64,000 nt of DNA, from contig NZ_JAHKRN010000031.1 in assembly GCF_019396385.1 (NCBI RefSeq), positions 1 through 64,000 of the forward strand, read 5' to 3'. This stretch comes from Nonomuraea harbinensis (GTDB lineage: Bacteria > Actinomycetota > Actinomycetes > Streptosporangiales > Streptosporangiaceae). Each line of letters begins with the position of its first letter. Position 1 is the stretch's first letter. Below are positions 9,402 through 18,962 of this stretch, one piece after another. The position numbers were made by a program, and so were the translations under genes. Under the pieces are notes generated by a model that did not search any database, was not told the origin of the DNA, and saw nothing but the letters and a program-made list of their open reading frames with translations.

Positions 9402-9971
9402 TCAAGGGGCCGAAGGCCCGCGCAGACGGGCGACGGCGGCTTCGACGTCCACCTCGCCGGCGCGGTTGTAGGGCAGCTTGGCCAGCAGCATGCCCATGGC
9501 GCAGGTGTCGGTGAGCGCCGCGACCGTCAGGCCCGCGCCGACGAACGCGGCGACGAACACGGCGGCCGGGACCCACAGGCTGGTCACGGCCGAGACGAGC
9601 ACGATGCTCCCGGCGACGAGCCGGACCTGCCGCTCCAGCGGCCAGCGCGGCCGGCCGCGGTTGACGGGTGCTCCGGAGGCGATCCAGGCGTTCATGCCGC
9701 CGTCCAGCACCGCCACGCCGGGCAGTCCGGCCTCGCTGAGCGCTCTGCGGGCCCGCTCGGCCCGGCCGCCGGACTGGCAGACGAGCACCATGCGGCCGCC
9801 GGCGTCCTGGACGATGCGTCGCAGGTGGGCGTCCACCTGGTCGAGCGGCAGGTTGACGGCGCCGTCGATGTGGGCGGACTCGAACTCGGACGGGGTGCGG
9901 ACGTCCACGACGAGGACGCCGGGGTCGGTCGTGATCAGTGCGCGGGCGGTGGCGGTGTCGATGTGGGACAC
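9402..9971 (-). CDS. rhodanese domain protein with C-terminal DUF2892-like membrane hairpin
   Basis: This 189-residue protein starts with a rhodanese domain (residues 5-105) carrying VVDVRTPSEFESAHIDGAVN and the active-site loop VCQSGGRAERA with Cys65. From about residue 107, two hydrophobic segments (VRLVAGSIVLVSAVTSLW and AVFVAAFVGAGLTVAALTD) resemble the DUF2892 inner-membrane domain. Rhodaneses move sulfane sulfur, so the protein may handle persulfide or thiosulfate at the membrane. It begins at a GTG, 24 bases after the dioxygenase gene, and shares its transcript. Confidence 0.9.
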   Translation of the reverse strand: MSHIDTATARALITTDPGVLVVDVRTPSEFESAHIDGAVNLPLDQVDAHLRRIVQDAGGRMVLVCQSGGRAERARRALSEAGLPGVAVLDGGMNAWIASGAPVNRGRPRWPLERQVRLVAGSIVLVSAVTSLWVPAAVFVAAFVGAGLTVAALTDTCAMGMLLAKLPYNRAGEVDVEAAVARLRGPSAP

Positions 9972-9995
9972 GAAGGTTCTCTCCTGGGAAGGTTG

Positions 9996-11330
9996 TCAGG
10001 CGGTGTGGTGCTGGCGGAGGGCGTCGGCGACCTCGGCGATGCCCGCGCCGTTGAGCGCGACCGGCCGGTAGCCACGGCCGGCGAGGAAGCCGGCGGCGAT
10101 GGCCGCGCGGCGCCCGGAGGCGCAGGCGACGAGTACGGGTCGCTCCGGGTCGAGTTCGGCGGGCACGCCCTGGACGAACAGGTCGGGCAGGAAGCGCTCC
10201 ACCGTGCCCGGCAGCCGGACCTGCTCCCGCTCGCTGGGCATCCGGACATCCAGCAGTTGCGCGCGCGGCTGGGCGAGTCGCTTGACGAAGACGTCGAGCC
10301 CGGCGAGCTCGTAGGTCTGCGTGGCGTCCGGGCCGGGATGCCGGACGACGCCCCGCACGGTGTCGATGCCGATCTGGGCGAGCTGCGTGACGGCTTCGGT
10401 GACGTCCTGGCCGGGCTCGGCGACCAGCGTGATCGGCTCGGCGTACGGCAGCAGCCAGCCGGTCCAGCTGCCGAAGTCCTCGTCCAGCTCGATGCCGGTA
10501 GAGCCGGGCAGCATGCCGCGGGCCTGCACCCCGCGCGGGCGGATGTCCACGACGTGGGAGCCCTCCGGCGCGGCGTCGAGCTCGGGGACGCGCACGGCCG
10601 GCATGGGCGGGGCGCCGAGCGTGTTGGCCGGGCCCATGTGCCGGTAGAAGGCCGGGATGGGCATGGGAGCGGTGAGCATGGCGTCGGCGAACTCCTCCGG
10701 GTCGTCGATGGCCAGCATCGGGTTGCCCTCGCGCTCGGCTCCGATGGTGGACGTCAACCGGCCGGCGCCGCTGGCCGTGCAGAACGAGCCCTCGCCATGG
10801 GTCGGGTACAGCCCGACGCCGGGAGGCAGCGCGGCCAGGCGGTGCAGCGAGCCGTGCTGCAGGCGGGCCAGGGAGCGGGCGCGCTCGGGACCGAGCAGGT
10901 CGGGCCGGCCCGCCGAGGCGACCAGCAGGCTGCCGCCGGAGAAGAGCGCCACCGGCTCGCCGTCGACGAGCACCAGGTAGCTGGTGTGCTCGGGCGTGTG
11001 GCCGGGCGTGTGGATGGGCCGGAGGGTCAGGCCGGCGCCGCCGTCGATGTCCTCCAGGTGGAAGGCGGGCGTGTGCCGGTAGGCGGGCGTCGCGGCGGCC
11101 GGCAGCACCAGCTCGGCGCCGGTGCGCAGCGCGGCCTGCTCGCCGCCGGAGACGTAGTCGTTGTGGATGTGGGTTTCCAGCACGAACCGCAGCTCGACGT
11201 CGCGCTCGGCGGCGGCGTCCAGGAAGCGGCCGATGTCGCGCTGCGGGTCGACGAGGACGCCCTTGCCCTCGTACGTCAGCAGGTAGGTCTGGTCGCCCAG
11301 GCCGGGCGTCCGGAAAGAGGTGATGTCCAT
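9996..11330 (-). CDS. persulfide dioxygenase-like metallo-beta-lactamase fused to rhodanese domains
   Basis: This 444-residue protein combines a metallo-beta-lactamase domain (1-245) with two rhodanese-like domains. THIHNDYVSGG (53-63), HTPGHTPEHTSY and YPTHGEGSFC supply metal ligands as in ETHE1/BlhA-type persulfide dioxygenases. The first rhodanese domain lacks a catalytic Cys; the second has LVACASGRRA. Persulfide dioxygenases oxidise glutathione or mycothiol persulfide to sulfite, and rhodanese transfers sulfane sulfur. ATG 11330 is preferred over longer frames because a CsoR-type operator lies 21 bases upstream. Confidence 0.92.
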   Translation of the reverse strand: MDITSFRTPGLGDQTYLLTYEGKGVLVDPQRDIGRFLDAAAERDVELRFVLETHIHNDYVSGGEQAALRTGAELVLPAAATPAYRHTPAFHLEDIDGGAGLTLRPIHTPGHTPEHTSYLVLVDGEPVALFSGGSLLVASAGRPDLLGPERARSLARLQHGSLHRLAALPPGVGLYPTHGEGSFCTASGAGRLTSTIGAEREGNPMLAIDDPEEFADAMLTAPMPIPAFYRHMGPANTLGAPPMPAVRVPELDAAPEGSHVVDIRPRGVQARGMLPGSTGIELDEDFGSWTGWLLPYAEPITLVAEPGQDVTEAVTQLAQIGIDTVRGVVRHPGPDATQTYELAGLDVFVKRLAQPRAQLLDVRMPSEREQVRLPGTVERFLPDLFVQGVPAELDPERPVLVACASGRRAAIAAGFLAGRGYRPVALNGAGIAEVADALRQHHTA

Positions 11331-11350
11331 CGTGCGTCCATTCCCATTAA

Positions 11351-11366
11351 ATACCCCTGGGGGTAT
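11351..11366. promoter_or_regulatory. CsoR/CstR-type operator upstream of the persulfide dioxygenase operon
   Basis: ATACCCCTGGGGGTAT is palindromic except at the centre and lies 21 bases before the dioxygenase ATG. It is nearly identical to the sites at 9361 and 11687, implying one repressor controls all three transcripts. Confidence 0.82.
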
Positions 11367-11377
11367 AGGAGAGTCAG

Positions 11378-11403
11378 AAAAACGCGGCCACGACGTGGCC
11401 GCG
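11378..11403 (-). terminator. Rho-independent terminator after the CsoR-family gene
   Basis: Read on the minus strand, a 9-bp GC-rich stem (arms 11383-11391 and 11395-11403, 3-base loop) is followed by TTTTT (11378-11382). This canonical terminator separates the repressor transcript from the dioxygenase promoter. Confidence 0.88.
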
Positions 11404-11407
11404 GGTC

Positions 11408-11702
<295 letters not shown>

Positions 11703-11773
11703 CCTTCTCCGCAAATCGGGCTCGGGCACGTAGGTCCCGGGGTCCTGGGAATAGGTCATCGAGGCCGGACTGT

Positions 11774-11790
11774 GTGACCTTCGGCCCTGG
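11774..11790. promoter_or_regulatory. DosR/DevR-box-like sequence before the first P-type ATPase gene
   Basis: GTGACCTTCGGCCCTGG resembles the actinobacterial hypoxia box GGGAC-TTnGGCCCT, differing mainly at the second G. It lies 66 bases upstream of the preferred ATPase start. The mycobacterial orthologue-type gene ctpF is DosR-controlled. A single imperfect match is weak evidence. Confidence 0.3.
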
Positions 11791-11855
11791 CCACCCGACT
11801 GTGACCAGCGAAGATGAGGGAGAGGTCGTGCGAGCCGGGAGAGATGGGTGAACCG

Positions 11856-14369
11856 ATGACGCTGGCATCACCGGGGCTGACGTCGGAGGAGGCGGCCGTA
11901 CGGCTGGACCTCGACGGACCCAACCTGCTGCCCGCCAAGCCGCCCACGCCGCTGTGGCGGCGGGTGGCCGGGCAGCTCCGTGACCCGCTGATCGTCGTGC
12001 TGCTGGTGGCCACCGCGCTGACCGCGTTCACCGGCGACTGGACGGACATGACCGTCATCCTCCTGGTGATCGTCGTCAACACCGGCGTCGGCGTCACCCA
12101 GGAGGTGCGCGCCGACAGGGCCATAACCGCGCTGTCCACGCTCACCGCGCCCACGGCCCGGGTCGTCAGGGACGGCGCCCAGCGGGAGGTGCCCGCGGCC
12201 GAGGTCGTCCAGGGCGACGTGCTGGTGCTGGCCGAAGGCGACATCGTCCCGGCCGACGCCCGCCTGGGAGAGGCCGCGGCCCTGCTGATCGACGAGTCCG
12301 CGCTGACCGGCGAGTCGGTGCCGGTGGACAAGAACCCCGGTGACGAGATCGCCGCGGGCACGGTGGTGCTGCGCGGGCGCGGCCGGGGCGAGGTGAGCGC
12401 GACCGGCGCGGCCAGCGCGACCGGGCGGATCGCGGCGTTGATGGTGGCGGCGGCCGGGCTGACGCCCCTGCAGCGGCGGCTGGTCGGGGTGGGGCGGCTG
12501 CTGGCCGGGGTGACGGTGTTCCTGTGCGTGGTGGTCGGGGCGCTGGGCCTGGTGCGCGGGCAGCCGCTGGAGCTGATGGTGATCACCGCGATCAGCCTGG
12601 TGGTGGCGGCGGTGCCGGAGTCGCTGCCCGCCGTGGTCACTCTCAGCCTGGCGCTGGGTGCCCGGCGGATGGCCGCGCGGCGCGCCCTCGTACGCCGCCT
12701 GCACGCCGTCGAGACGCTCGGCTCGGTCACCGTCCTGGCCACCGACAAGACCGGCACCCTCACCGAGGGACAGATGGTCGTGCGCCGGCTGTGGACCCCC
12801 GCCGCGCGCGCGGCGCTCACCGGGACCGGCTACGGGCCGGACGGGGAGGTCGAGGGCGACGCGGCGCCCGAGGCGTTCGCCGGCCTGCTGACGGCCGCCG
12901 CGCTGTGCAACGACGCGCGGCTGATACGGGGCGACGGCGAGGAGTGGCGGGCCCTGGGCGACCCGACCGAGGCCGCGCTGCTGACCGCGGCCACCAAGCT
13001 CGGCCTGGACCGCGGCGAGCTGGACCGCCGTTACCCCCGCATCGCCGAACGGCCCTTCGACAGCGCCCGCAAGCGGATGAGCACCCTGCACCGGCTGCCC
13101 GAGGGCCGGTCGAAGGTGATCTGCAAGGGCGCGCCGGAGGTGCTGCTGCGCGCGCCGGTCCTCGCCGACGACCGTGCGCTCCTGGACGACGCCGCCGCCG
13201 AGGCGGCACGCCTCGCCCTCGAGGGTTACCGGGTCCTGGCCGTGGCCGAGGCCGACCTGCCCGGCATCCCCGAGGAGGTGCCGGAGGAAGGGCTGCGGCT
13301 CCTCGGCCTGGTCGCCATCCTCGACCCGCCCCGCCGGGCCGCCGCCGGCACCATGGCCGCCTGCCGGCGCGCCGGCATCCGGCCGATCCTGATCACCGGC
13401 GACCATCCGGGCACCGCCGGCGCCATCGCCACCGAACTCGGCATCATCGGACCCGGCGAGCCGGTCGTCGACTGCCGCGCCCTCGCCACCTCCGACGGAC
13501 ACTCCGGCGCCTCCGTGTACGCGCGCGCCACCCCCGAGCAGAAGCTCGCCCTCATCGAGGACATGCGGGCGGACGGCGAGGTGGTCGCGATGACCGGCGA
13601 CGGCGTCAACGACGGCCCCGCGCTGCGCCGCGCCGACATCGGCGTCGCCATGGGGGGACGCGGCACCGAGGTCGCCCGCCAGGCCGCGGATCTGGTCCTG
13701 GCCGACGACGACCTGGACACCGTGGTCGCCGCCGTCGACGAGGGCCGCCGCGTCTACGCCAACATCCGCCGCTTCCTGGTCTACGGCCTGTCCGGTGGCG
13801 CCACCGAGATCGCCGTCATGCTGATCGGCCCGGCGTTCGGGCTCGCGCTGCCGCTGCTGCCCGCCCAGATCCTCTGGGTCAACCTGCTCACCCACGGCCT
13901 GCCCGGCGTCGCGCTCGGCGGCGAGCCCGCCGAACCGGCCGCGATGCGCCGCCCGCCGCGCCCGCCGGACCAGAGCATCCTCGGCGCGGGCCTGTGGCAG
14001 CGGGTGATCCGCATCGCGGTCGTCCTGACCGTCGTCACGCTCGGCGTCGCCGTCTGGGCCCTGCACACCGGACGTCCCTGGCAGAGCATGGCGTTCTTCA
14101 CCCTGGGCGCCGTCCAGCTCGGCGTCGCGCTCGGGTCCCGCGCGCGCCCCGGCTCCCTCGCCAACCCGGCGCTGCTGGTCGCCGTGGCCGGAGCGCTGCT
14201 GCTGCAGCTCGCCGGCCTGTACGTGCCGCTGCTCCGCGACCTGCTCAGCACCGAACCCCTCGCCGCCGGAGACCTGCTCGTCGTGACCGCGCTGTCGGTC
14301 CTCGGTTACGCCGCCGCCCGGCTGGACCGCATCCTGCATCGCGAGCCCGTGCCCGAAGCCGTCCGCTGA
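11856..14369 (+). CDS. P-type cation-transporting ATPase (calcium-ATPase/CtpF-like)
   Basis: This protein of about 837 residues has every P-type ATPase block in order. These are the actuator motif [15 protein letters not shown], the [10 protein letters not shown] transmembrane motif, phosphorylation site [10 protein letters not shown] (Asp297 from this start), KGAPEVLL and [25 protein letters not shown] and the low number of cysteines point to the P2 (calcium/sodium-type) class rather than copper ATPases. Starts at 11814, 11844 and 11856 are possible; 11856 follows GGGTGA and matches where homology begins. A universal stress protein is encoded nearby, as next to mycobacterial ctpF. Confidence 0.92.
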   Translation: MTLASPGLTSEEAAVRLDLDGPNLLPAKPPTPLWRRVAGQLRDPLIVVLLVATALTAFTGDWTDMTVILLVIVVNTGVGVTQEVRADRAITALSTLTAPTARVVRDGAQREVPAAEVVQGDVLVLAEGDIVPADARLGEAAALLIDESALTGESVPVDKNPGDEIAAGTVVLRGRGRGEVSATGAASATGRIAALMVAAAGLTPLQRRLVGVGRLLAGVTVFLCVVVGALGLVRGQPLELMVITAISLVVAAVPESLPAVVTLSLALGARRMAARRALVRRLHAVETLGSVTVLATDKTGTLTEGQMVVRRLWTPAARAALTGTGYGPDGEVEGDAAPEAFAGLLTAAALCNDARLIRGDGEEWRALGDPTEAALLTAATKLGLDRGELDRRYPRIAERPFDSARKRMSTLHRLPEGRSKVICKGAPEVLLRAPVLADDRALLDDAAAEAARLALEGYRVLAVAEADLPGIPEEVPEEGLRLLGLVAILDPPRRAAAGTMAACRRAGIRPILITGDHPGTAGAIATELGIIGPGEPVVDCRALATSDGHSGASVYARATPEQKLALIEDMRADGEVVAMTGDGVNDGPALRRADIGVAMGGRGTEVARQAADLVLADDDLDTVVAAVDEGRRVYANIRRFLVYGLSGGATEIAVMLIGPAFGLALPLLPAQILWVNLLTHGLPGVALGGEPAEPAAMRRPPRPPDQSILGAGLWQRVIRIAVVLTVVTLGVAVWALHTGRPWQSMAFFTLGAVQLGVALGSRARPGSLANPALLVAVAGALLLQLAGLYVPLLRDLLSTEPLAAGDLLVVTALSVLGYAAARLDRILHREPVPEAVR

Positions 14370-14381
14370 CTGCCACCGGAG

Positions 14382-14500
14382 TCAGGGAAGGGCGAACCGC
14401 GCGGCGTGCCCGAAGGCGATGGCGGGCACCGTGTGGTGCGCGTCGTAGGGGCTCGGCCTGAGCGCCGCGTCGGAGAACGCCCGCGGCCGTCGCAGGACCT
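14382..14500 (-). pseudogene. possible C-terminal relic of an unidentified minus-strand gene
   Basis: The minus frame ending at 14382 has a protein-like tail (AALRPSPYDAHHTVPAIAFG and a final RFALP) with strong codon bias. Upstream of about 14500 the same frame is plainly the complement of another relic. I do not recognise the family. This may be chance, so it is listed only to account for the gap after the ATPase gene. Confidence 0.2.
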
Positions 14501-14501
14501 G

Positions 14502-15095
14502 CGCAGCGAGGAGCGCCAGGTGATCTACGGCAGCCTGATCCACAAGCTCAAGCCGTTCGAGCTGTTCGAGAACCAGTACCTGGGGTCGGAGCTGCTCCGG
14601 CAGATCTTCGACGTGGACGAGATGCTGTACTTCGTGGCCCCGGACTACTGGAGGCCCCGAACGGTCCCGCCGGTCCCGCCCGATCCCCCGGACCCTCCCC
14701 TGCCCACGAAGGACAGCGTCGGCGATCGATCCGCGCGGCCACGCCACCGACGAGTGGCGGGTCAACTACCTCATCACCGAGCAGACACAGCCCGCGCCCC
14801 TGGGGAGCTCACTCGGCTGGCTGATCCAGATCGACGGCGACGCCCGCCGCAACGAGTTCCTCAACGCCGCGTGGGCCAAGGCGGTCCTGCCCGTACGGCC
14901 AGGACGCGAGAGCGCCGCACTGGAGTGGCTCCGGCAGGCGAACGTCGAGGGAGAGGCGGCACTCGACCTCCCGTACGAGTTCCAGGAAGGCGACCCCCCG
15001 GCCTATCAGGGCAAGAAGGTGGGAGAAGTCCTGGACATCCTCGCGTCCCAGTTGCAGCAGTCCAACACGCTCATCGGCAGCTGTGACCGGCCGTG
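14502..15095 (+). pseudogene. frameshifted remnant of a large unidentified protein
   Basis: Two reading frames together look like one protein. The first (about 14505-14715) reads RQVIYGSLIHKLKPFELFEN and later YFVAPDYWRPR. The second, from about 14720 in another frame, reads TDEWRVNYLITEQTQPAPLG, FLNAAWAKAVLPVRPGRE and VGEVLDILASQLQQSNTL. No stop codon precedes the convergent stress-protein gene, so the 3' end is lost too. There is no start codon with a ribosome-binding site. I read this as the frameshifted, truncated C-terminal part of a large protein of unknown function. Confidence 0.6.
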
Positions 15096-15944
15096 TCACC
15101 TGTCGCCCGCCGCCGAGGGCCGGACGACCGCCACCGGGCAGGTGACGTGGTTCAGCACGCCGCGGCTCACCGAGCCGAGCACGGCCGAGGCGAAGCCGCC
15201 CATGCCACGCGAGCCCACCACGACCAGATCGGCCGTGGCCGAAGCCTTCATGAGGGCCGCGACGGGATGCTCGCACACCTGCTCGTCGGTGATCTCGACG
15301 TCCGGGTTCTCCTCCCGCCACGGCGTCACCGCTTCGCGGGCCTTGCGCTGCTGCTCCTCGAAGGCGCTGTCCAGGACACCGACGTAGGCGGCGGCGTACG
15401 GCACGGACATCGGCACCTGCCAGGCGAACACCGCGTGGACACGGGCCCGGCGGGCGCGCGCCTGCTCGATGGCGTACCTCATCGCCGTCCGGGAGCACTT
15501 CGAGCCGTCGTAGCCGACCACGACCCGCCCGTACGTCGCCTCGGCCCTGCCGCGCACGACGACGACGGGCACGGCGGCGTATCCCGCCACGGCCGCGCTG
15601 ACCGAGCCGAGCAACATCGCGGCGAAGCCGCCCCGTCCCCGGCTGCCCAGGACCACGCACTCGGCCGAGGCCGACTCGATGATCAGCTGCTCGACGACGT
15701 TGCCGCTCCGCACCTCCGTGGTCACCTCCACGTCTGACGCCACCTCGTGTGCCCGGGCGGCGGCGGCCCGCAGCGCATCGGCGCCGTACCGCGACTCGGC
15801 CTCGTCCAGGACGAGCGGCCAGTGCTCGTGCACGTGCACGAGGTGGAGCGAGCGCCCGCGGCGGTGCGCGTCGGCGGCCGCCCACTCGACGGCCGCGGTC
15901 GCCGGCACGGAACCGTCCACTCCGGCCATGATCTTTCCCGCCAT
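15096..15944 (-). CDS. universal stress protein, two tandem Usp domains
   Basis: This 282-residue protein contains two Usp domains. Each ends with the ATP-binding pattern, GSRGRGGFAAMLLGSVS in the first and GSRGMGGFASAVLGSVS in the second. The domain starts are IMAGVDGSVPATAAVEWA and VVVGYDGSKCSRTAM. Tandem-domain ATP-binding Usps in actinobacteria are induced by hypoxia, nitric oxide and starvation. It is divergent from the second P-type ATPase gene, and the 202-base spacer probably carries both promoters. Confidence 0.93.
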   Translation of the reverse strand: MAGKIMAGVDGSVPATAAVEWAAADAHRRGRSLHLVHVHEHWPLVLDEAESRYGADALRAAAARAHEVASDVEVTTEVRSGNVVEQLIIESASAECVVLGSRGRGGFAAMLLGSVSAAVAGYAAVPVVVVRGRAEATYGRVVVGYDGSKCSRTAMRYAIEQARARRARVHAVFAWQVPMSVPYAAAYVGVLDSAFEEQQRKAREAVTPWREENPDVEITDEQVCEHPVAALMKASATADLVVVGSRGMGGFASAVLGSVSRGVLNHVTCPVAVVRPSAAGDR

Positions 15945-16146
15945 GACACGCCCTCCCCTTCAGCCGGCCACCGTGCTGCCCCTCTCCGTATCTCCCCAGG
16001 TTGATGCGGTTGATTCCGTCCCAAGGGCCGCCCCGCGGATTGCCTTCTCCAGACCCCCGCCACGCACGTTCTGGGTATCAACCCATCTTCGCGGACCCCT
16101 GGAGGGAGCCGGGCAGGAAGGTGATCCAGTGCGGGGGATGTGATCG

Positions 16147-18870
16147 ATGAGCCAGGCGGAGCAGCCGGCCCAGGGCCGGGAGGTCGATCCGACTGAACGG
16201 CTGGAGCTGCTGCTGCGTGATCTGCGCAGCGCCCGGTCCGGTCTGACCTCGCGGGAGGCGGCGCGGCGGCTGGTCCAGTACGGCCCGAACGAGCTCCACC
16301 GCCGTGGTGGTCATCGGTGGCCTGGGGAGCTGGTGCGGCAGTTCACCCACCCGCTGGCGCTGCTGCTCTGGGCGGCCGCGGCTCTGGCGTGGGTGGCGGG
16401 GATCATCCCGGTGGCGGTGGCGATCGTGGTGGTGATCGTCATCAACGCGGCGTTCGCGTTCGTCCAGGAGTTGCAGGCCGAGCGGGCGGTCGAGGCGCTG
16501 GCCGCGTACCTGCCGGTGCAGGCGAAAGTGCTGCGCGACGGGCGTCCGGCGGTGGTGCCCGCCGCCGAGCTGGTGCCCGGCGACGTCCTGGTGATCGACG
16601 AGGGGGACCGGATCTCGGCGGACGCCCGGTTGGTCGAGGGCGGTGTCGAGATCGACCTGTCGATGCTGACCGGCGAGGCCATGCCGGTCTTCCGCTCAGC
16701 GGTGCTGCTGGATACCGGGGTGAGCCTGCTGCGGGCTCGCGACCTGGTGTTCTCCGGGACGATGTGCACCGAGGGCCGGGCTCGGGCGGTGGTGTTCGCC
16801 ACCGGGATGCGGACCGAGCTGGGGCGGATCGCGGCGCTGTCGGAACGCGTCCAGCGCGAGGAGAGCCCGCTGGAGCGGCAGGTCCGCAAGGTGGCGTGGC
16901 TGATCGCGGCGATCGCGGTGGTCACCGGGGCGGCCTTCGTCCCGCTGGCGACCTTCGGCGCGCACCTGCCGGTGCCGGAGGCCGCGGTGTTCGCCGTGGG
17001 GCTGCTGGTGGGCAACGTGCCGGAGGGCCTGCTGCCGGTGATCACCCTGGCGCTGGCCCTGGGCGTGCGCGACCTGGCGCGGCGGGGAGCGGTGGTCAAA
17101 CGGCTGAGCGCGGTGGAGACGCTGGGGGCGACGGGGGTGATCTGCACCGACAAGACCGGCACGCTCACGGAGAACCGCATGCGCGTCACCGTGATCTGGA
17201 CCGCCGCCGGGACCTACGAGCCGGAGGACGGCCCGGCGGCCGGGGACGCCCGGGACCCGGCGCTCGGAGGGCTGCTCTCCGTCATGGTGGCGTGCAACAA
17301 CGCCCAGCGCGACCTCGCCGGAACCCTGACGGGCGACCCGACCGAGATGGCGATGCTCGCCGCCGCCGACCGGCTCGGCCCACCCGGCCGGACCGGCGGG
17401 CGGCTGCGCCTGTTCCACTTCGACCCGGTGCTGAAGCGGATGTCGACCGTCGACGAACGTGACGGCGGCACGTGGGTGGACACCAAGGGAGCTCCCGAGA
17501 CGGTCCTGCCGCTCTGCACCGCGATCATGGAGGGCGGCGAGGTCCGGCCTTTCACCGCGGCCCGGCGCCACGACGTCGAACAGGTCGTGGACGCCCACGC
17601 CCGCCGGGGCCTGCGCGTGCTCGCCCTGGCCGCACGCCGCCTCGATCCGGCACGGCCCGCGCCCCAGGAGCGTGCGGACGCCGAACGCGAACTGACTCTG
17701 CTGGGCCTGGTGGCGATGCACGACCCGCCGCGGGCCGAAGTCGCCGAGGCCGTCGCGTACTGCCATGCCGCCGGCATCCGCATCATCGTGGTCACCGGTG
17801 ACCACGCGCTGACCGCGGCGGCGATCGCCCAGCAGGTGGGCATCGCCGGCGAGCACCCGGTGGTCGTCACCGGTGAGCGGCTCGACGCCATGAGCGAGCA
17901 CGACCTCGACGCGCTGCTGCGCGAGCACCGTCAGCTGATCTTCGCGCGCAGCTCGCCCGAGGCCAAGCTGCGGATCGCCGACGCGCTGCGCGCCGAGGGG
18001 CACGTGGTGGCGATGACCGGCGACGGGGTCAACGACGCGCCGGCGCTGCGCCGCGCCGACATCGGAGTCGCCATGGGGCGCTCGGGCACCGACGTGGCCA
18101 AGGAAGCCGCCACGATGGTGCTCACCGACGACAACTTCGCCACCATCGTGGCCGCCATCAGGTCAGGCCGGCAGGTCTACGACAACATCCGCAAGTTCAT
18201 CTGTTACATCTTCGCCCACACCACCCCCGAGATCGTCCCGTTTCTGGTGTTCGCCCTGGCGGGCGGGGCCGTCCCGCTTCCGCTCACGGTGCTGCAGCTG
18301 CTCGCCTTCGACGTCGGCACCGAGACCCTGCCCGCGCTCGCGCTCGGACGCGAACCCGCCGAGCCCGGTCTCATGCGGCGCCCGCCGCGCGAGCGCTCGG
18401 AGAGCGTGATCCGCACCTCGATGCTGCTGCGCGCCTGGCTGTTCCTCGGCGTGATCTGCGCCGTCCTGTCCATGTCCGGGTTCTTCTACGTACTCCTGAG
18501 AGCCGGTTGGCACCCGGGCGATCCGACCGGTCCCGGGAGCCCGTTGCACCATGCCTACCGGCAGGCGACCACCATGACCTTCCTCGGCATGATCACGTGC
18601 CAGATCGGCACCGCGTTCGCGGCCCGCACCGAACGCGCCTCCCTGCGCTCGGTCGGCGTCACCTCCAACCCTTTGCTGCTGTGGGGCATCGCCTTCGAGC
18701 TGGCCCTGGCCGCCGTGCTCATCTACACCCCGCCGTTCCAGGCGCTGCTGGGCACCGCCGCCCTGACAGTGGACATGCTCGCCTTCGTGGCCCCGTTCCC
18801 GTTGATCGTCTGGGGCGCCGACGAGATCCGCCGGTGGCTGCTGCGCCGCCGGGAGGCCCAGCAGCTGTGA
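16147..18870 (+). CDS. P-type cation-transporting ATPase (P2-type)
   Basis: This 907-residue ATPase has an N-terminal cation-ATPase domain ([18 protein letters not shown]), actuator motif [28 protein letters not shown], phosphorylation site [11 protein letters not shown] (Asp335), KGAPETVLP and [20 protein letters not shown]. About ten membrane helices are visible. PEGLLP with [17 protein letters not shown] places it in the P2 group (Ca2+ or Na+/K+-like), distinct from the first ATPase. The ATG at 16147 follows GCGGGGGA. A formate dehydrogenase gene follows after 92 bases. Confidence 0.92.
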   Translation: MSQAEQPAQGREVDPTERLELLLRDLRSARSGLTSREAARRLVQYGPNELHRRGGHRWPGELVRQFTHPLALLLWAAAALAWVAGIIPVAVAIVVVIVINAAFAFVQELQAERAVEALAAYLPVQAKVLRDGRPAVVPAAELVPGDVLVIDEGDRISADARLVEGGVEIDLSMLTGEAMPVFRSAVLLDTGVSLLRARDLVFSGTMCTEGRARAVVFATGMRTELGRIAALSERVQREESPLERQVRKVAWLIAAIAVVTGAAFVPLATFGAHLPVPEAAVFAVGLLVGNVPEGLLPVITLALALGVRDLARRGAVVKRLSAVETLGATGVICTDKTGTLTENRMRVTVIWTAAGTYEPEDGPAAGDARDPALGGLLSVMVACNNAQRDLAGTLTGDPTEMAMLAAADRLGPPGRTGGRLRLFHFDPVLKRMSTVDERDGGTWVDTKGAPETVLPLCTAIMEGGEVRPFTAARRHDVEQVVDAHARRGLRVLALAARRLDPARPAPQERADAERELTLLGLVAMHDPPRAEVAEAVAYCHAAGIRIIVVTGDHALTAAAIAQQVGIAGEHPVVVTGERLDAMSEHDLDALLREHRQLIFARSSPEAKLRIADALRAEGHVVAMTGDGVNDAPALRRADIGVAMGRSGTDVAKEAATMVLTDDNFATIVAAIRSGRQVYDNIRKFICYIFAHTTPEIVPFLVFALAGGAVPLPLTVLQLLAFDVGTETLPALALGREPAEPGLMRRPPRERSESVIRTSMLLRAWLFLGVICAVLSMSGFFYVLLRAGWHPGDPTGPGSPLHHAYRQATTMTFLGMITCQIGTAFAARTERASLRSVGVTSNPLLLWGIAFELALAAVLIYTPPFQALLGTAALTVDMLAFVAPFPLIVWGADEIRRWLLRRREAQQL

Positions 18871-18962
18871 TCGGTCTCGCGGCGGTTCCGTGAATGTGCC
18901 CTTGCCCAATGATGACCAGCGCCTTCGTAGGACAGTCACCGGCACGGGTTCATGATGGGAAT

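Noticed and set aside
12524-14461. A 645-codon frame inside the first P-type ATPase gene
   Set aside because: An Arg/Pro-rich alternate frame of the ATPase gene, without independent motifs.
16010-16040. A second DosR-like box between the Usp and second ATPase genes
   Set aside because: GTCCCAAGGGCC has the half-sites in the wrong order and spacing for a DosR box.
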